Shown piece after piece: positions 7,406-18,332 of a DNA stretch of 64,000 bases. Both the position numbers and the translations under genes were made by a program. Position 1 is the stretch's first letter. Each line of letters opens with the position of its first letter. The stretch spans positions 806,001-870,000 of the forward strand of contig NZ_RJKL01000001.1 of assembly GCF_003751945.1 (NCBI RefSeq), written 5' to 3'. A model generated the notes under the pieces. The model ran no database searches. It was not told the DNA's origin and worked only from the letters and a program-made list of their open reading frames with translations. Source of the stretch: Couchioplanes caeruleus (GTDB taxonomy: Bacteria; Actinomycetota; Actinomycetes; Mycobacteriales; Micromonosporaceae).

Positions 7406-8083
7406 TCAGTCTCGGCCGATGGTGACGCAGCAGCGGTCCGGGCCGGGGTCGAGGCGCGCGTGGAGATCGTCGGCGTCGAGAGCTTCGAGGAGTCCGTCGA
7501 TCAGGTCCAGGTTCACGCCGCAGACCAGTGCGGTGTAGCGCTGGGCGAGGTTGTGGAACGGGCAGTTGGCGAGGAGCACCTCGCCGTCGACGGTGCGGGG
7601 TTCGTAACCGGCGCGAGCGAGGGCCGTGCAGATCGGGTGCTGCGTCCCGGACGCGGCTGCGGGGCTGTCGGCGAGGTGCCGCCCGGCTTCGCGTGCCGCC
7701 GTGTGCAAGGCCGTACTCATCGGCACGTGGTCGCGCTCGGTGATGGTGATGGCCTCGGCGAGGATCTGGCCGGCGAGGTCGTAGTGGCGTTCGGGCAGGC
7801 TCACGGAGATGTCGCGGGCGGCGCGGCGGTAGAGCTTGGTGGGGCGGCCCGCGCCGGGGCCGCTGCGGCCGGGAGGACGGCGGTACTCGACCTCGAGGAG
7901 TCCGTCGGTGACGAGCCGGTCGAGGTTGAACTTGGCGACATGGTGGGCGACCCCCGTCGCCGTGGCGGCGCTTTCCCGGCTGACCGGCTCGTCCTGGGCG
8001 ACGACGTACCGGTAGAGGTCGCGGCGGACCGGCTCGCCCAGCGCCGCGACGCTGGTGATGTCGGCCGCAAGATCGTCGCCCAT
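7406..8083 (-). CDS. ArsR/SufR-like winged-helix regulator with cysteine-rich C-terminus
   Basis: 225 aa from ATG (MGDDLAADITSV), chosen for the GGAGGGAG site 6 nt upstream. The N-terminal winged helix (LGEPVRRDLYRYVVAQ, SRESAATATGVAHHVAKFNLDRLV, a GRSGPGAGRPTKLYR wing) is followed by a ligand domain with conserved cysteines in PICTALARAGYEP, LLANCPFHNLA, LVCGVNLDLIDG and a final CCV. This pattern, like SufR/IscR-type sensors, suggests metal or iron-sulfur binding. No metabolic neighbour reveals its targets. Its own upstream region holds strong palindromes, so autoregulation is likely. Confidence 0.72.
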   Translation of the reverse strand: MGDDLAADITSVAALGEPVRRDLYRYVVAQDEPVSRESAATATGVAHHVAKFNLDRLVTDGLLEVEYRRPPGRSGPGAGRPTKLYRRAARDISVSLPERHYDLAGQILAEAITITERDHVPMSTALHTAAREAGRHLADSPAAASGTQHPICTALARAGYEPRTVDGEVLLANCPFHNLAQRYTALVCGVNLDLIDGLLEALDADDLHARLDPGPDRCCVTIGRD

Positions 8084-8112
8084 CAGCGCTCCCTCCGAGA
8101 TCTTCGCTCCTA

Positions 8113-8181
8113 CTCTAACGGACGGCCCCATTGACGAAAGAACCTCCCAGGTTCTAACATCTAATCACGTATCCGTTAGAG
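8113..8181. promoter_or_regulatory. Nested palindromic operator region upstream of the cysteine-rich regulator
   Basis: CTCTAACGGA (8113-8122) and TCCGTTAGAG (8172-8181) are perfect inverted repeats 49 bp apart. Between them, AGAACCT-CCC-AGGTTCT (8139-8155) is a second perfect inverted repeat. They lie 30-98 bp upstream of the regulator start, as expected for paired operator sites. Confidence 0.65.
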
Positions 8182-8216
8182 GAGGTTCCGGCCGCTGACG
8201 ACGGAGCCGGGCGCGG

Positions 8217-8783
8217 TCAGCCGTTGAACAACTGCCTCGCCACGGTCAGCAGCTTGTCGAGCGACGTCCCCTGCGGCACGTCGCAATCGTGGACGACCAC
8301 GGTCGACGACGGGCTCCTGAACTCGTACTCGTAGCCGTCATTGCAGATCACCTGCGCGCCCGACGGTGTCCCGGCGAGATTCGGCGCCGTCAGCAGCCGG
8401 CGGAGTTCCGCCATCGTGGCGGTCGGCAGCGAGGTCCGCACCACCGCGCCGCCCCGACGGGTCACCACCACCGATCCGTCGGCCGCGATCGAGGCACGGT
8501 CGTCGACACCGGCAAAGCCACCACGACGATTGACGGCGAGCGGAAACAGTTTCGCCGCAGGAACCGGCGCCGCGGACCCCGTGGGACCCACGGACGACGG
8601 CGCCGGTCCGGCGGACGTCGGCGGGGCGGATGCCGGCGCGGAGGACGCCGGTCCGGAGGATGCTGGCGAGGCAGACGTCGGCGAGGCCGGAGCAGACGCG
8701 GAGCCGCAGCCGGCGAGGCCGACCAGAAGCAGGGCGGCAAGGACTATGGATGTTCGCGACCTGCGCACCATGGTTCCCATCAT
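8217..8783 (-). CDS. Secreted lipoprotein, unknown function
   Basis: 188 aa from the first of two adjacent ATGs (MMGTMVRRSRTS); starts at 8780 or 8771 are equally possible, as no strong ribosome site is visible. A lipoprotein signal peptide (SIVLAALLLVGLAGC) ends in a lipobox cysteine. A Ala/Ser/Pro-rich spacer of about 45 residues follows. The C-terminal domain of about 100 residues (AVNRRGGFAGVDDRASIAADG to LDKLLTVARQLFNG) has two cysteines (VICNDGYEYEF and VVHDCDVP) that could form a disulfide. Similar small actinobacterial lipoproteins have no assigned function. Confidence 0.65.
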   Translation of the reverse strand: MMGTMVRRSRTSIVLAALLLVGLAGCGSASAPASPTSASPASSGPASSAPASAPPTSAGPAPSSVGPTGSAAPVPAAKLFPLAVNRRGGFAGVDDRASIAADGSVVVTRRGGAVVRTSLPTATMAELRRLLTAPNLAGTPSGAQVICNDGYEYEFRSPSSTVVVHDCDVPQGTSLDKLLTVARQLFNG

Positions 8784-9195
8784 CGTCGTTCGTGGCGGCC
8801 ACCGAGGAGACCGGGGTGCGCGGACGCACCGGGGGTTCCTCAGCCGCCGACGGGTACGTTCCCGCCGAGGACGCGTACGCGCTCGCCTGTCGAGCGACAG
8901 CCCAGTCTTGAGCCCGTGAACGACCAGCGTCAATACCTTGAAAAAATGATTCCGACATTTACGCCGAGCTTTCGGCAAGCTTTATTCAACCGAAGCCCCG
9001 CATCGACAAGAAGTGCCGTTGTCGTCACAGTGTCTCCGGCGGGCGGGAAAGCGTCGATGCCGGCATCAATGCGCGCCGCCGGGTAGCGGAGTCGGCGGTA
9101 GGTGTGCTTCCATCGAGGGGAGGCCGGGCATCTTCCCCCGTGGATGCCCGGCCTCTCTTCGTGAGCCGGCCCGTGTCCAGGAGGGGTGTTGCGGG
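8784..9195. other. Intergenic region with AT-rich stretch
   Basis: 412 bp between the divergent lipoprotein and P450 genes. The part around 8935-8990 is unusually AT-rich for this window (contains TTGAAAAAATGATT) and could hold promoters for either side. The strong hairpin at 9114-9161 is listed separately. No gene is supported. Confidence 0.4.
9114..9161. terminator. Strong hairpin upstream of the P450 gene
   Basis: A perfect 13-bp stem, GAGGCCGGGCATC (9120-9132) with GATGCCCGGCCTC (9143-9155), has a 10-nt loop and extends outward by six more pairs including two G-U. It sits 35 bp before the P450 start, in a place where no upstream plus-strand gene ends, so attenuation of a leader transcript is as likely as termination. 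Confidence 0.6.
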
Positions 9196-10335
9196 ATGAC
9201 AGCAACCTCGCCCCCGGTCCACGGCCTGCTGTGGGACACGGCGCCCGCCTGCCGGGTGGAGCTGCCGGACGGTTCGCCGGTCCGGCTGGTGACCCGGTAC
9301 GCGGACGTCCGCGCCCTGCTCGCCGACTCGCGGCTGTCCGTGGACAAGAGCAACGGGAACGGGAGCTGGCGCGGTTTCTCGCTCCCACCGGCGCTGGACG
9401 CCAACCTGCTGAACATGGATCCGCCGCATCACACGCGCATCCGTACGCTCGTGTCGCGCGCGTTCACCCCCCGCCGGGTGGAGGGCCTCCGGCCGCGGAT
9501 CCAGGAGACCGCCGACGCTCTGCTGGACGCCGTCGCCGCTCGGGACGAGGCGGATCTCGTCCGCGACTACGCCGGTCCCCTGCCGGTGGCCGTCATCTGC
9601 GACCTGCTCGGCGTTCCGGAAGCGGACCGGGCGGACTTCCGGTCCTGGACCGACACGATGCTCGACCCGCCCCAGGGTGACCGCGCCGCCGCGGCGCGCG
9701 CCATCGGCGCCATCCACGCCTATCTGGAGAAGCTGCTCGCGGCCAAGCGCGCCGACCCCGCCGACGACCTGCTCTCAGCGCTGATCGCCGCGCGGGAGGG
9801 CGGGGACAGGCTCAGCGAGGACGAGCTGACGTCGCTGGCCTTCCTGCTGCTGTTCGCCGGCTACGAGAACACCGTTCATGCCATCGGTACGGGGCTGCTG
9901 ACACTGTTGCGCCATCCCGAGCTGCCGAGGGACTCGCCACAGCTAGGGTCGACGATCGAGGAGCTGCTGCGCTACGAGCCGCCCGCTCCCGTGCTCCTGC
10001 GGCGCTTCGCCACCGAGGATGTCGACGTCTGCGGGGTCGTGGTGCCGCGCGGGGAAACCGTCCTTCTCGTGGTGGGCGCGGCCAACCGCGACCCCGAGGC
10101 GTTTCCGGAGCCCGGCGAGGTGACTCCGGGTCGTGCCGGCAGCCATCTGAGCTTCGGCCACGGCATCCATTACTGCGTGGCCGCCCCGCTGGCGCGGATC
10201 GAGCTCGAGATCGCCATCGGTACGGTGCTGCGCCGTTTCCCCGGGCTGCGGCTGGCCGTGCCCGAGGGCGAGCTGAGGTGGCGCCCGTCGTTCCGCGCCC
10301 GCGGCCTCAGCTCCCTCCCGGTGTTGCTGACCTGA
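9196..10335 (+). CDS. Cytochrome P450, bacterial class I (CYP107-like)
   Basis: 379 aa from ATG after AGGAGGGG. The frame is open further upstream, but this start matches the family. The I-helix oxygen-binding motif is LLLFAGYENT, the K-helix ExxR is EELLRYEP, and the heme loop is FGHGIHYCVAAPLA with the cysteine ligand. The residue two after the cysteine is Ala where the consensus has Gly, a tolerated change. It is soluble, somewhat short (typical 400 aa), with a short N-terminus. Substrate unknown; neighbouring steroid genes make a steroid or secondary metabolite possible. No KstR operator was seen in front of it. Confidence 0.85.
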   Translation: MTATSPPVHGLLWDTAPACRVELPDGSPVRLVTRYADVRALLADSRLSVDKSNGNGSWRGFSLPPALDANLLNMDPPHHTRIRTLVSRAFTPRRVEGLRPRIQETADALLDAVAARDEADLVRDYAGPLPVAVICDLLGVPEADRADFRSWTDTMLDPPQGDRAAAARAIGAIHAYLEKLLAAKRADPADDLLSALIAAREGGDRLSEDELTSLAFLLLFAGYENTVHAIGTGLLTLLRHPELPRDSPQLGSTIEELLRYEPPAPVLLRRFATEDVDVCGVVVPRGETVLLVVGAANRDPEAFPEPGEVTPGRAGSHLSFGHGIHYCVAAPLARIELEIAIGTVLRRFPGLRLAVPEGELRWRPSFRARGLSSLPVLLT

Positions 10336-10349
10336 GTCCTCCCGTACGC

Positions 10350-13768
<3,419 letters not shown>

Positions 13769-13843
13769 CGGAGCTCCTAGGAGGGCAGGGAGCAGAACGA
13801 CGCGCGTGCCTCGATGTCGCGGTGGACGACGGCTCAGGCAGCC

Positions 13844-13857
13844 TGTAACGCGTTCTA
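13844..13857. promoter_or_regulatory. KstR operator, copy 3
   Basis: TGTAACGCGTTCTA fits TnnAACnnGTTnnA exactly. It lies 76 bp upstream of the KstD-like gene start, next to an AT-rich stretch (13855-13915) that probably holds the promoter of the dehydrogenase-cholesterol oxidase operon. Confidence 0.8.
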
Positions 13858-13956
13858 CTATTGGCAAGAAAATATGCTGTTGTCAATTGAAATCTTTAAC
13901 GAGAACGTGATACAGCTAGCGGACAGGATCGGCACTCCCCCACGCCCGCCGCCGAC

Positions 13957-15945
13957 TCAGTCGATCAACCCTTTGATCGTCGCGGCGAGATCATCGAGCC
14001 GGCCTTCGGTACGGGCACGCTGGTGCCTGGCCCACTCCTTGCCTTCCGCGGCGATCCCTTCCAACACGTTGAGGGTGTGGGTCAGACCGGACGCGTCCAC
14101 CGCCACCCGGGACAGGGTCGACACGTCCTCGCCGTCTTTGATGTCTGCGGTGGGCGGCTCGGTGACCTCGACGTCGATGTGCTCGCCGCTGACGAGTGTC
14201 AGCTCGAACGTCTGCCGCTGTCGCGCGGCGAGCCCCTGCACGTGTGCGGCGGCGACGGCGTCGAAGCGGAAACTCATGCGCGCCGTCGGACGTGACTGCG
14301 CCGCCCGGAAGTCGAGATCGACCGAGGCGTGGCGTACGCCGGACTGGGTGAGCAGGAAGAGCAGGAGCCGATAGTTCGTGTAGCGCCAGGGGCCACGAAT
14401 GAGCCGGGCCCGCTCGCGCGGCGTGCCGGGCGCCTCGATGAAGGTGTGCGCGATGATCTGGCTCGGCTTGAGCCGGTACAGCGCGAGCATCCGGTCGACG
14501 AGGAGCTTCCGGTCGCACTCGAGCCAGGAGGCCATCTCAGGATCGGTGGGCCGCCGCGACAGCTTCGCCTTCCAGCGAAGGTAGGCCACCTCGCGCGCCT
14601 CGAGCTCCTCCGCCCGCTCCACAACGTCGGCCACCACCCGCCGGCGCTCGGTGGTGATACGCAACCACGCCCGCGTCGCGACGACCACGCAGACGGCGGC
14701 GAGCAGGGCTGCGGCCGTGCCCGCCCAGGGTGCGGTCACCACGGCCGCAGGCACCACCCAGCCCGTCACCGCGACCAGGGCGACGGCGATCCCGGCGAGA
14801 CATGCCGCCTTGATCCGCAAAGGAGTGCGGAGATGCGCCCGGTATGCCGTCAGGGTGTCCTTCTCCCAGCGGCTGCGGACATCGCCGACGAGATGACGCA
14901 CCAGCCAGGCGATCTGCCGGGCCTTGATGCGTTGCTCGCGGTAGATCTCGACGAGTTCGTCGCGCAGATGCCGCTTGATGCCGGCGGTCTGCGCCAACCA
15001 GGTGTCCCGGTCGGAACCGTCCGGCACGTACCGCGCGAAGTAGTGGTCGACCAGCCGATCGACCGCGCGGGCGAAGCCGCGCTCGGGCGCCTCGGCGACC
15101 CGCTGCCTGGGCGGCGCGAGCACCGCGTCCTTCATTCGCAGCCGAGCCCGCGCAAAATGCCACGGCACGGCGTGCACCATGGCAACGGCGCCACCGGCCG
15201 CAGCGAGGACGAGGGCGGCCATCGCGGCGGGGTCGCCCCGCTGAAGGAGCAGGCGGCCGACGACGCCCATCGCGTACAGAAGGGCGGCGGTGCCGATGAT
15301 CGCCCCCGCCCAATCCCGTACCCGCGTCGCGTTCGGCCTTACTTCACGGGCGCGCGCACCCGCGGGATTCGGCTCGAAGAACATCCAGACCCGGTTCATC
15401 CGGTCCCCGGCCATCTGGTTCGCCCGAGCCTGCGCGATCGACCGCTGCCACAGCTGATCAACCATCGGCCCCTCGATCAGAGAGCCCAGATGATCGAGGA
15501 CCTTGCCGCGCTGCACCGGGTGGAGGTCGTCAAGCTGCTTGACCGCTATGTCGGTGTCGGTCGTGCCGATCGAGCCCATCAGGCGCAGCACCGCCCGCAG
15601 GCCCGCCGTCCACTCGTCGCCGCGACCGAGCGGTGGCATGTCCCCACAGATCGCCGAGAGCGCCGCGATGTCCTCCGGGCTCAACTCCCGCAGCGTCCGT
15701 CCGCTCAGCCGTGCGAGCAGGCGATGGAAGCGCACCTCGTCGGTCTCGTAGCCCCGGGCGACGGCGCGCTCGATCAGCTCTCGCGCCTCGCCGGGCATCC
15801 GAGCATCCAGATACCGCACGCCGACGGTGAACTGGACCTCCGGCGATGCGTCCGCCTCGACCTGGTAGAAGTTGACGTCGCCGTGGACGTCGCCCTGCGC
15901 GCCGACGTTCGCGTAGCCCTGAACGGTGTTCGTCGTAGTGATCAC
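13957..15945 (-). CDS. Four-helix membrane protein with N-terminal amyloid-like glycine motif
   Basis: 662 aa from GTG (VITTTNTV), chosen because GTGA overlaps the stop of the upstream nucleosidase gene by 4 nt. Residues 6-26 form a glycine-rich motif (TNTVQGYANVGAQG, then GDVNF) that aligns with residues 269-290 of the neighbouring nucleosidase. A helical region (about 40-190) of TPR-like character follows. Two predicted membrane hairpins lie at about 212-234/240-260 and 380-403/405-426, flanking a helical segment. A cytosolic C-terminal domain of about 230 residues ends GRLDDLAATIKGLID. No known catalytic domain. The motif suggests recruitment of, or activation by, the nucleosidase. Confidence 0.65.
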   Translation of the reverse strand: MITTTNTVQGYANVGAQGDVHGDVNFYQVEADASPEVQFTVGVRYLDARMPGEARELIERAVARGYETDEVRFHRLLARLSGRTLRELSPEDIAALSAICGDMPPLGRGDEWTAGLRAVLRLMGSIGTTDTDIAVKQLDDLHPVQRGKVLDHLGSLIEGPMVDQLWQRSIAQARANQMAGDRMNRVWMFFEPNPAGARAREVRPNATRVRDWAGAIIGTAALLYAMGVVGRLLLQRGDPAAMAALVLAAAGGAVAMVHAVPWHFARARLRMKDAVLAPPRQRVAEAPERGFARAVDRLVDHYFARYVPDGSDRDTWLAQTAGIKRHLRDELVEIYREQRIKARQIAWLVRHLVGDVRSRWEKDTLTAYRAHLRTPLRIKAACLAGIAVALVAVTGWVVPAAVVTAPWAGTAAALLAAVCVVVATRAWLRITTERRRVVADVVERAEELEAREVAYLRWKAKLSRRPTDPEMASWLECDRKLLVDRMLALYRLKPSQIIAHTFIEAPGTPRERARLIRGPWRYTNYRLLLFLLTQSGVRHASVDLDFRAAQSRPTARMSFRFDAVAAAHVQGLAARQRQTFELTLVSGEHIDVEVTEPPTADIKDGEDVSTLSRVAVDASGLTHTLNVLEGIAAEGKEWARHQRARTEGRLDDLAATIKGLID

Positions 15946-17078
15946 GACAGACTCTTGGCGACGGCGATCATCCCGGTGGCGCGTGCGGCGAGATCGGCCA
16001 CGTCGGTCACGAGACCTCGCAACCGCTTCAGCGCGACCACGAGCCCACTCCCACCCTGAGCGAGACATCTGCTCGCGGCATCGATCTCGGCCTTCGCGGC
16101 CGCGCAGGTCTCCGGGTCGAGCTCCCCGGCATGATGCGCCCGCTCGAGCAAACCCCGGAGGTCCGCAAGCCCGGCGGCCACGTCGGTCGGCGGAAGGACC
16201 CCGCGCTCGAAGGTGATGTCACCGTAGTTGGTGCCCTGATTGCCCACCCGCGCGTTGCCGCCGGCGACGTTCGTGTGGGTCGTCGACGTCGCGGCCGGAC
16301 CGCCCTCGCCGGAGGCGGCCGGCCGGCCGGGGCCACCGTCCGCGACGAGCTCGGCGGCCAGAGCCGCGGCGAACGCCGCGGCGTGGACGACGGCGCGCGG
16401 CTGCCAGTTCTCGCCGTCCCGCGCCGCCTTCTCGCCGTCAGCGCGGTCGCTGATTCCCCGCACCACGACGACCGGCAGAGCGCCGTTGAGGTGTCCCGCC
16501 TGCGCGACACCCGCGGCCTCCATCTCGACCGCAAGTGCGTCGTTGTAGTGCTGCCGAATCCATCCCGCCTGTGCCGAGACTGCGGAGTCCTGCACGATCT
16601 CCCCGGCGGCGATCGGCCCGAAGTGCACCCGGGGACGCACCCCGCCGGGCAGTCCACCGGCCCAGCTCCCCGTACGGATGACGCGCTGCGCGACCTGGGC
16701 GGCGGCATGCGACGTCTCCCACCCACGCGGACGGGATCTCAGGCCGTCGTCCTCACTCGTACCGCCGTGGTAGGCGTAGACCTGCGAGGCGACCACCACG
16801 TCGCCGAGCTCGACACTGGGCCACAGCGCCCCCGCCACCCCGACGAACAGGACGGCGGCGGGCGAGAACTCGGCCATCGCACGCTCGGCGAGAACCGCCG
16901 CCGGATGGTTGCCCTTCCCGACCAGACCGAGTGCGACGCGGAATCCGCCCGTACCGAGCCGGCCGACCTCGAAAAGGGTGCCCGCCGGATGCCGATGCGT
17001 CCGCGGGCTGGTCATCCGGTCCCGGACCGCCTCGTACTCCAGGTTCATGGCCGTGAGAATCACGACGAGGTCGCTCAT
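15942..17078 (-). CDS. Nucleoside phosphorylase/nucleosidase-domain protein with C-terminal amyloid-like motif
   Basis: 378 aa. Residues 1-245 are a PNP_UDP_1 domain like MTA/SAH nucleosidase: VVILTAMNLEYEAVRDRM, LGLVGKGNHPAAV, VLFVGVAGAL, FGPIAAGEIVQ, VEMEAAGVAQAG (base/ribose binding) and VVRGISDRAD (catalytic Asp). A Gly/Pro linker leads to a motif at 269-290 (TNVAGGNARVGNQG, then GDITF) and a helical C-terminal region. Standalone metabolic nucleosidases are about 230 aa; this domain in long fusions is typical of bacterial conflict and NLR-like systems, where it is an effector. Start ATG follows GGAGG and overlaps the NUDIX gene by 4 nt. Confidence 0.82.
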   Translation of the reverse strand: MSDLVVILTAMNLEYEAVRDRMTSPRTHRHPAGTLFEVGRLGTGGFRVALGLVGKGNHPAAVLAERAMAEFSPAAVLFVGVAGALWPSVELGDVVVASQVYAYHGGTSEDDGLRSRPRGWETSHAAAQVAQRVIRTGSWAGGLPGGVRPRVHFGPIAAGEIVQDSAVSAQAGWIRQHYNDALAVEMEAAGVAQAGHLNGALPVVVVRGISDRADGEKAARDGENWQPRAVVHAAAFAAALAAELVADGGPGRPAASGEGGPAATSTTHTNVAGGNARVGNQGTNYGDITFERGVLPPTDVAAGLADLRGLLERAHHAGELDPETCAAAKAEIDAASRCLAQGGSGLVVALKRLRGLVTDVADLAARATGMIAVAKSLS

Positions 17079-17806
17079 GATGTCGCCTCCTGATCTGCGG
17101 GACCGATCGGTCGCGTCAACGGGGGACGGATCGTCGCGCTCGGGCCGGCGCGGAAAAGCCGAGCGGGACGTCCGGGAGTGGCCCTGCGCGCCGGGCCTGC
17201 CGGGACGAGGAAACCGTCAGCACCCTGGACCTTGCGGTAGAAGTTGCGGGGATCGAGGCGGACGCCCCACACCGCCTCGTAGACGCTCTGCAACTCGGAG
17301 ACCGTGAACGTCGGCCCGACGAACGCGGTCGCCAGCGTCGAATGCTCCAGCTTGGTGCGGACGCGCTCCACCCCGTCGGCCAGGATCCGCCGATGATCGA
17401 AGGCGAGCCGGGCCGCCGGAGACAACGCGAAGTCGGCGAGAACCCAGCCCGCCGCGGACGCGTCGGTGTCCGCGACCGGCTCGGGCAGCCGCGGCGCAAT
17501 CGCCAGGTAAGCCACGGAGATGACCCGGCCGCGAGGGTCGCGGCCCGGTGTTCCGTAGGCGCCGAGCTGTTCGAGGTGAACGTGCCGGGCCGTCAATCCC
17601 ACTTCCTCGGACAGCTCGCGGTAAGCGGCCGCCAGTAGGTCCTCCTCGGCGTCTCTGAGGAAGCCACCAGGAAGCGCGAGAACGCCACGATGCGGTGCGA
17701 TCCCCCGCTCGATCAGCACGACGTGGAGCTCTGATCCGCGCACGGTGAAGACCACGAGATCGACGGCTACGAGCACCGGAGGCGGCACCCAGGCATCGGC
17801 GGTCAT
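17075..17806 (-). CDS. NUDIX hydrolase with C-terminal winged helix (NrtR-like)
   Basis: 243 aa. The Nudix box is complete: GGFLRDAEEDLLAAAYRE followed by LSEEVGL (GX5EX7REUXEEXGU), about residues 47-70. The C-terminal half (VRTKLEHSTLATAFVGPTF, SELQSVYEAVWGVRLDPRNFYRKV) is the winged helix seen in NrtR-type regulators and related ADP-ribose pyrophosphatases, followed by a basic proline-rich tail. NrtR proteins bind ADP-ribose or related NAD breakdown products and repress NAD genes. Here it heads an operon with the nucleosidase and membrane gene, suggesting that it senses or processes nucleotide products connected with them. Enzyme or repressor cannot be decided from sequence. Confidence 0.8.
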   Translation of the reverse strand: MTADAWVPPPVLVAVDLVVFTVRGSELHVVLIERGIAPHRGVLALPGGFLRDAEEDLLAAAYRELSEEVGLTARHVHLEQLGAYGTPGRDPRGRVISVAYLAIAPRLPEPVADTDASAAGWVLADFALSPAARLAFDHRRILADGVERVRTKLEHSTLATAFVGPTFTVSELQSVYEAVWGVRLDPRNFYRKVQGADGFLVPAGPARRATPGRPARLFRAGPSATIRPPLTRPIGPADQEATS

Positions 17807-18247
17807 GGATGCACCGTAGGTTTACTGTCACTCTCACAACAAGGGTCGATGACTGTCGGTTTCCGTCAGTCCCTTACCGCAGGATCTCGTCCCGGGCGAT
17901 CCGAGATCCGGCACTACGGCGGGAGGTGCAGGTGCGCACCGCCCCGACCGATCCGGCATTGACCTTGCTGCGACCGAAGCCGTCGGGCGCTCAACCTCGC
18001 CGCCGCACCTCGCCCTCGGACGGAGATGGATCCAGGAGGGCGGAGCGCAGTGATGCATCCTGCACCGGAGGTGGCCGACCCGGAGAGAGTGCAGCTCAGG
18101 ACGCTCGCCGGAGTAGGACCGCGCGACACGGAGGGCCGCGTACACGGAGCCCGGAGGGGCGTGTAAAGTTCTCTCCTGTGCGGCCCACCGGGGCACACCG
18201 ATTGCGGATGCCAACCGCAGATCGGCCCGGCTAGGCTGTGCGAGCAG
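17807..18247. other. Intergenic region between the NUDIX operon and tRNA-Leu
   Basis: 441 bp. The first 60 bp probably carry the promoter of the NUDIX operon (TTTACTGTCACTCTCAC at 17820). The rest shows only short frames with no ribosome-site support; one GTG frame of 38 codons at 18050-18166 is not convincing. Nothing else recognised. Confidence 0.4.
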
Positions 18248-18332
18248 GTCCGGGTGGCGGAATGGCAGACGCGCTAGCTTGAGGTGCTAGTGCCCTTTAT
18301 CGGGCGTGGGGGTTCAAGTCCCCCCTCGGACA
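18248..18332 (+). tRNA. tRNA-Leu (anticodon GAG)
   Basis: 85 nt. The acceptor stem GTCCGGG pairs with CTCGGAC. The anticodon stem-loop CTAGC-TTGAGGT-GCTAG carries anticodon GAG. A long variable arm (TGCCCTTTATCGGGCG) marks a class II leucine tRNA, and the T arm GGGGGTTCAAGTCCCCC is canonical. CCA is not encoded. Its 3' end overlaps the end of the serine recombinase gene on the other strand, marking the left edge of the integrated element. Confidence 0.96.

Noticed and set aside
17834..18234. Possible small genes on either strand between the NUDIX operon and tRNA-Leu
   Set aside because: Frames of 60-140 codons lack ribosome sites, have unbalanced composition and overlap one another; none shows a recognisable fold.
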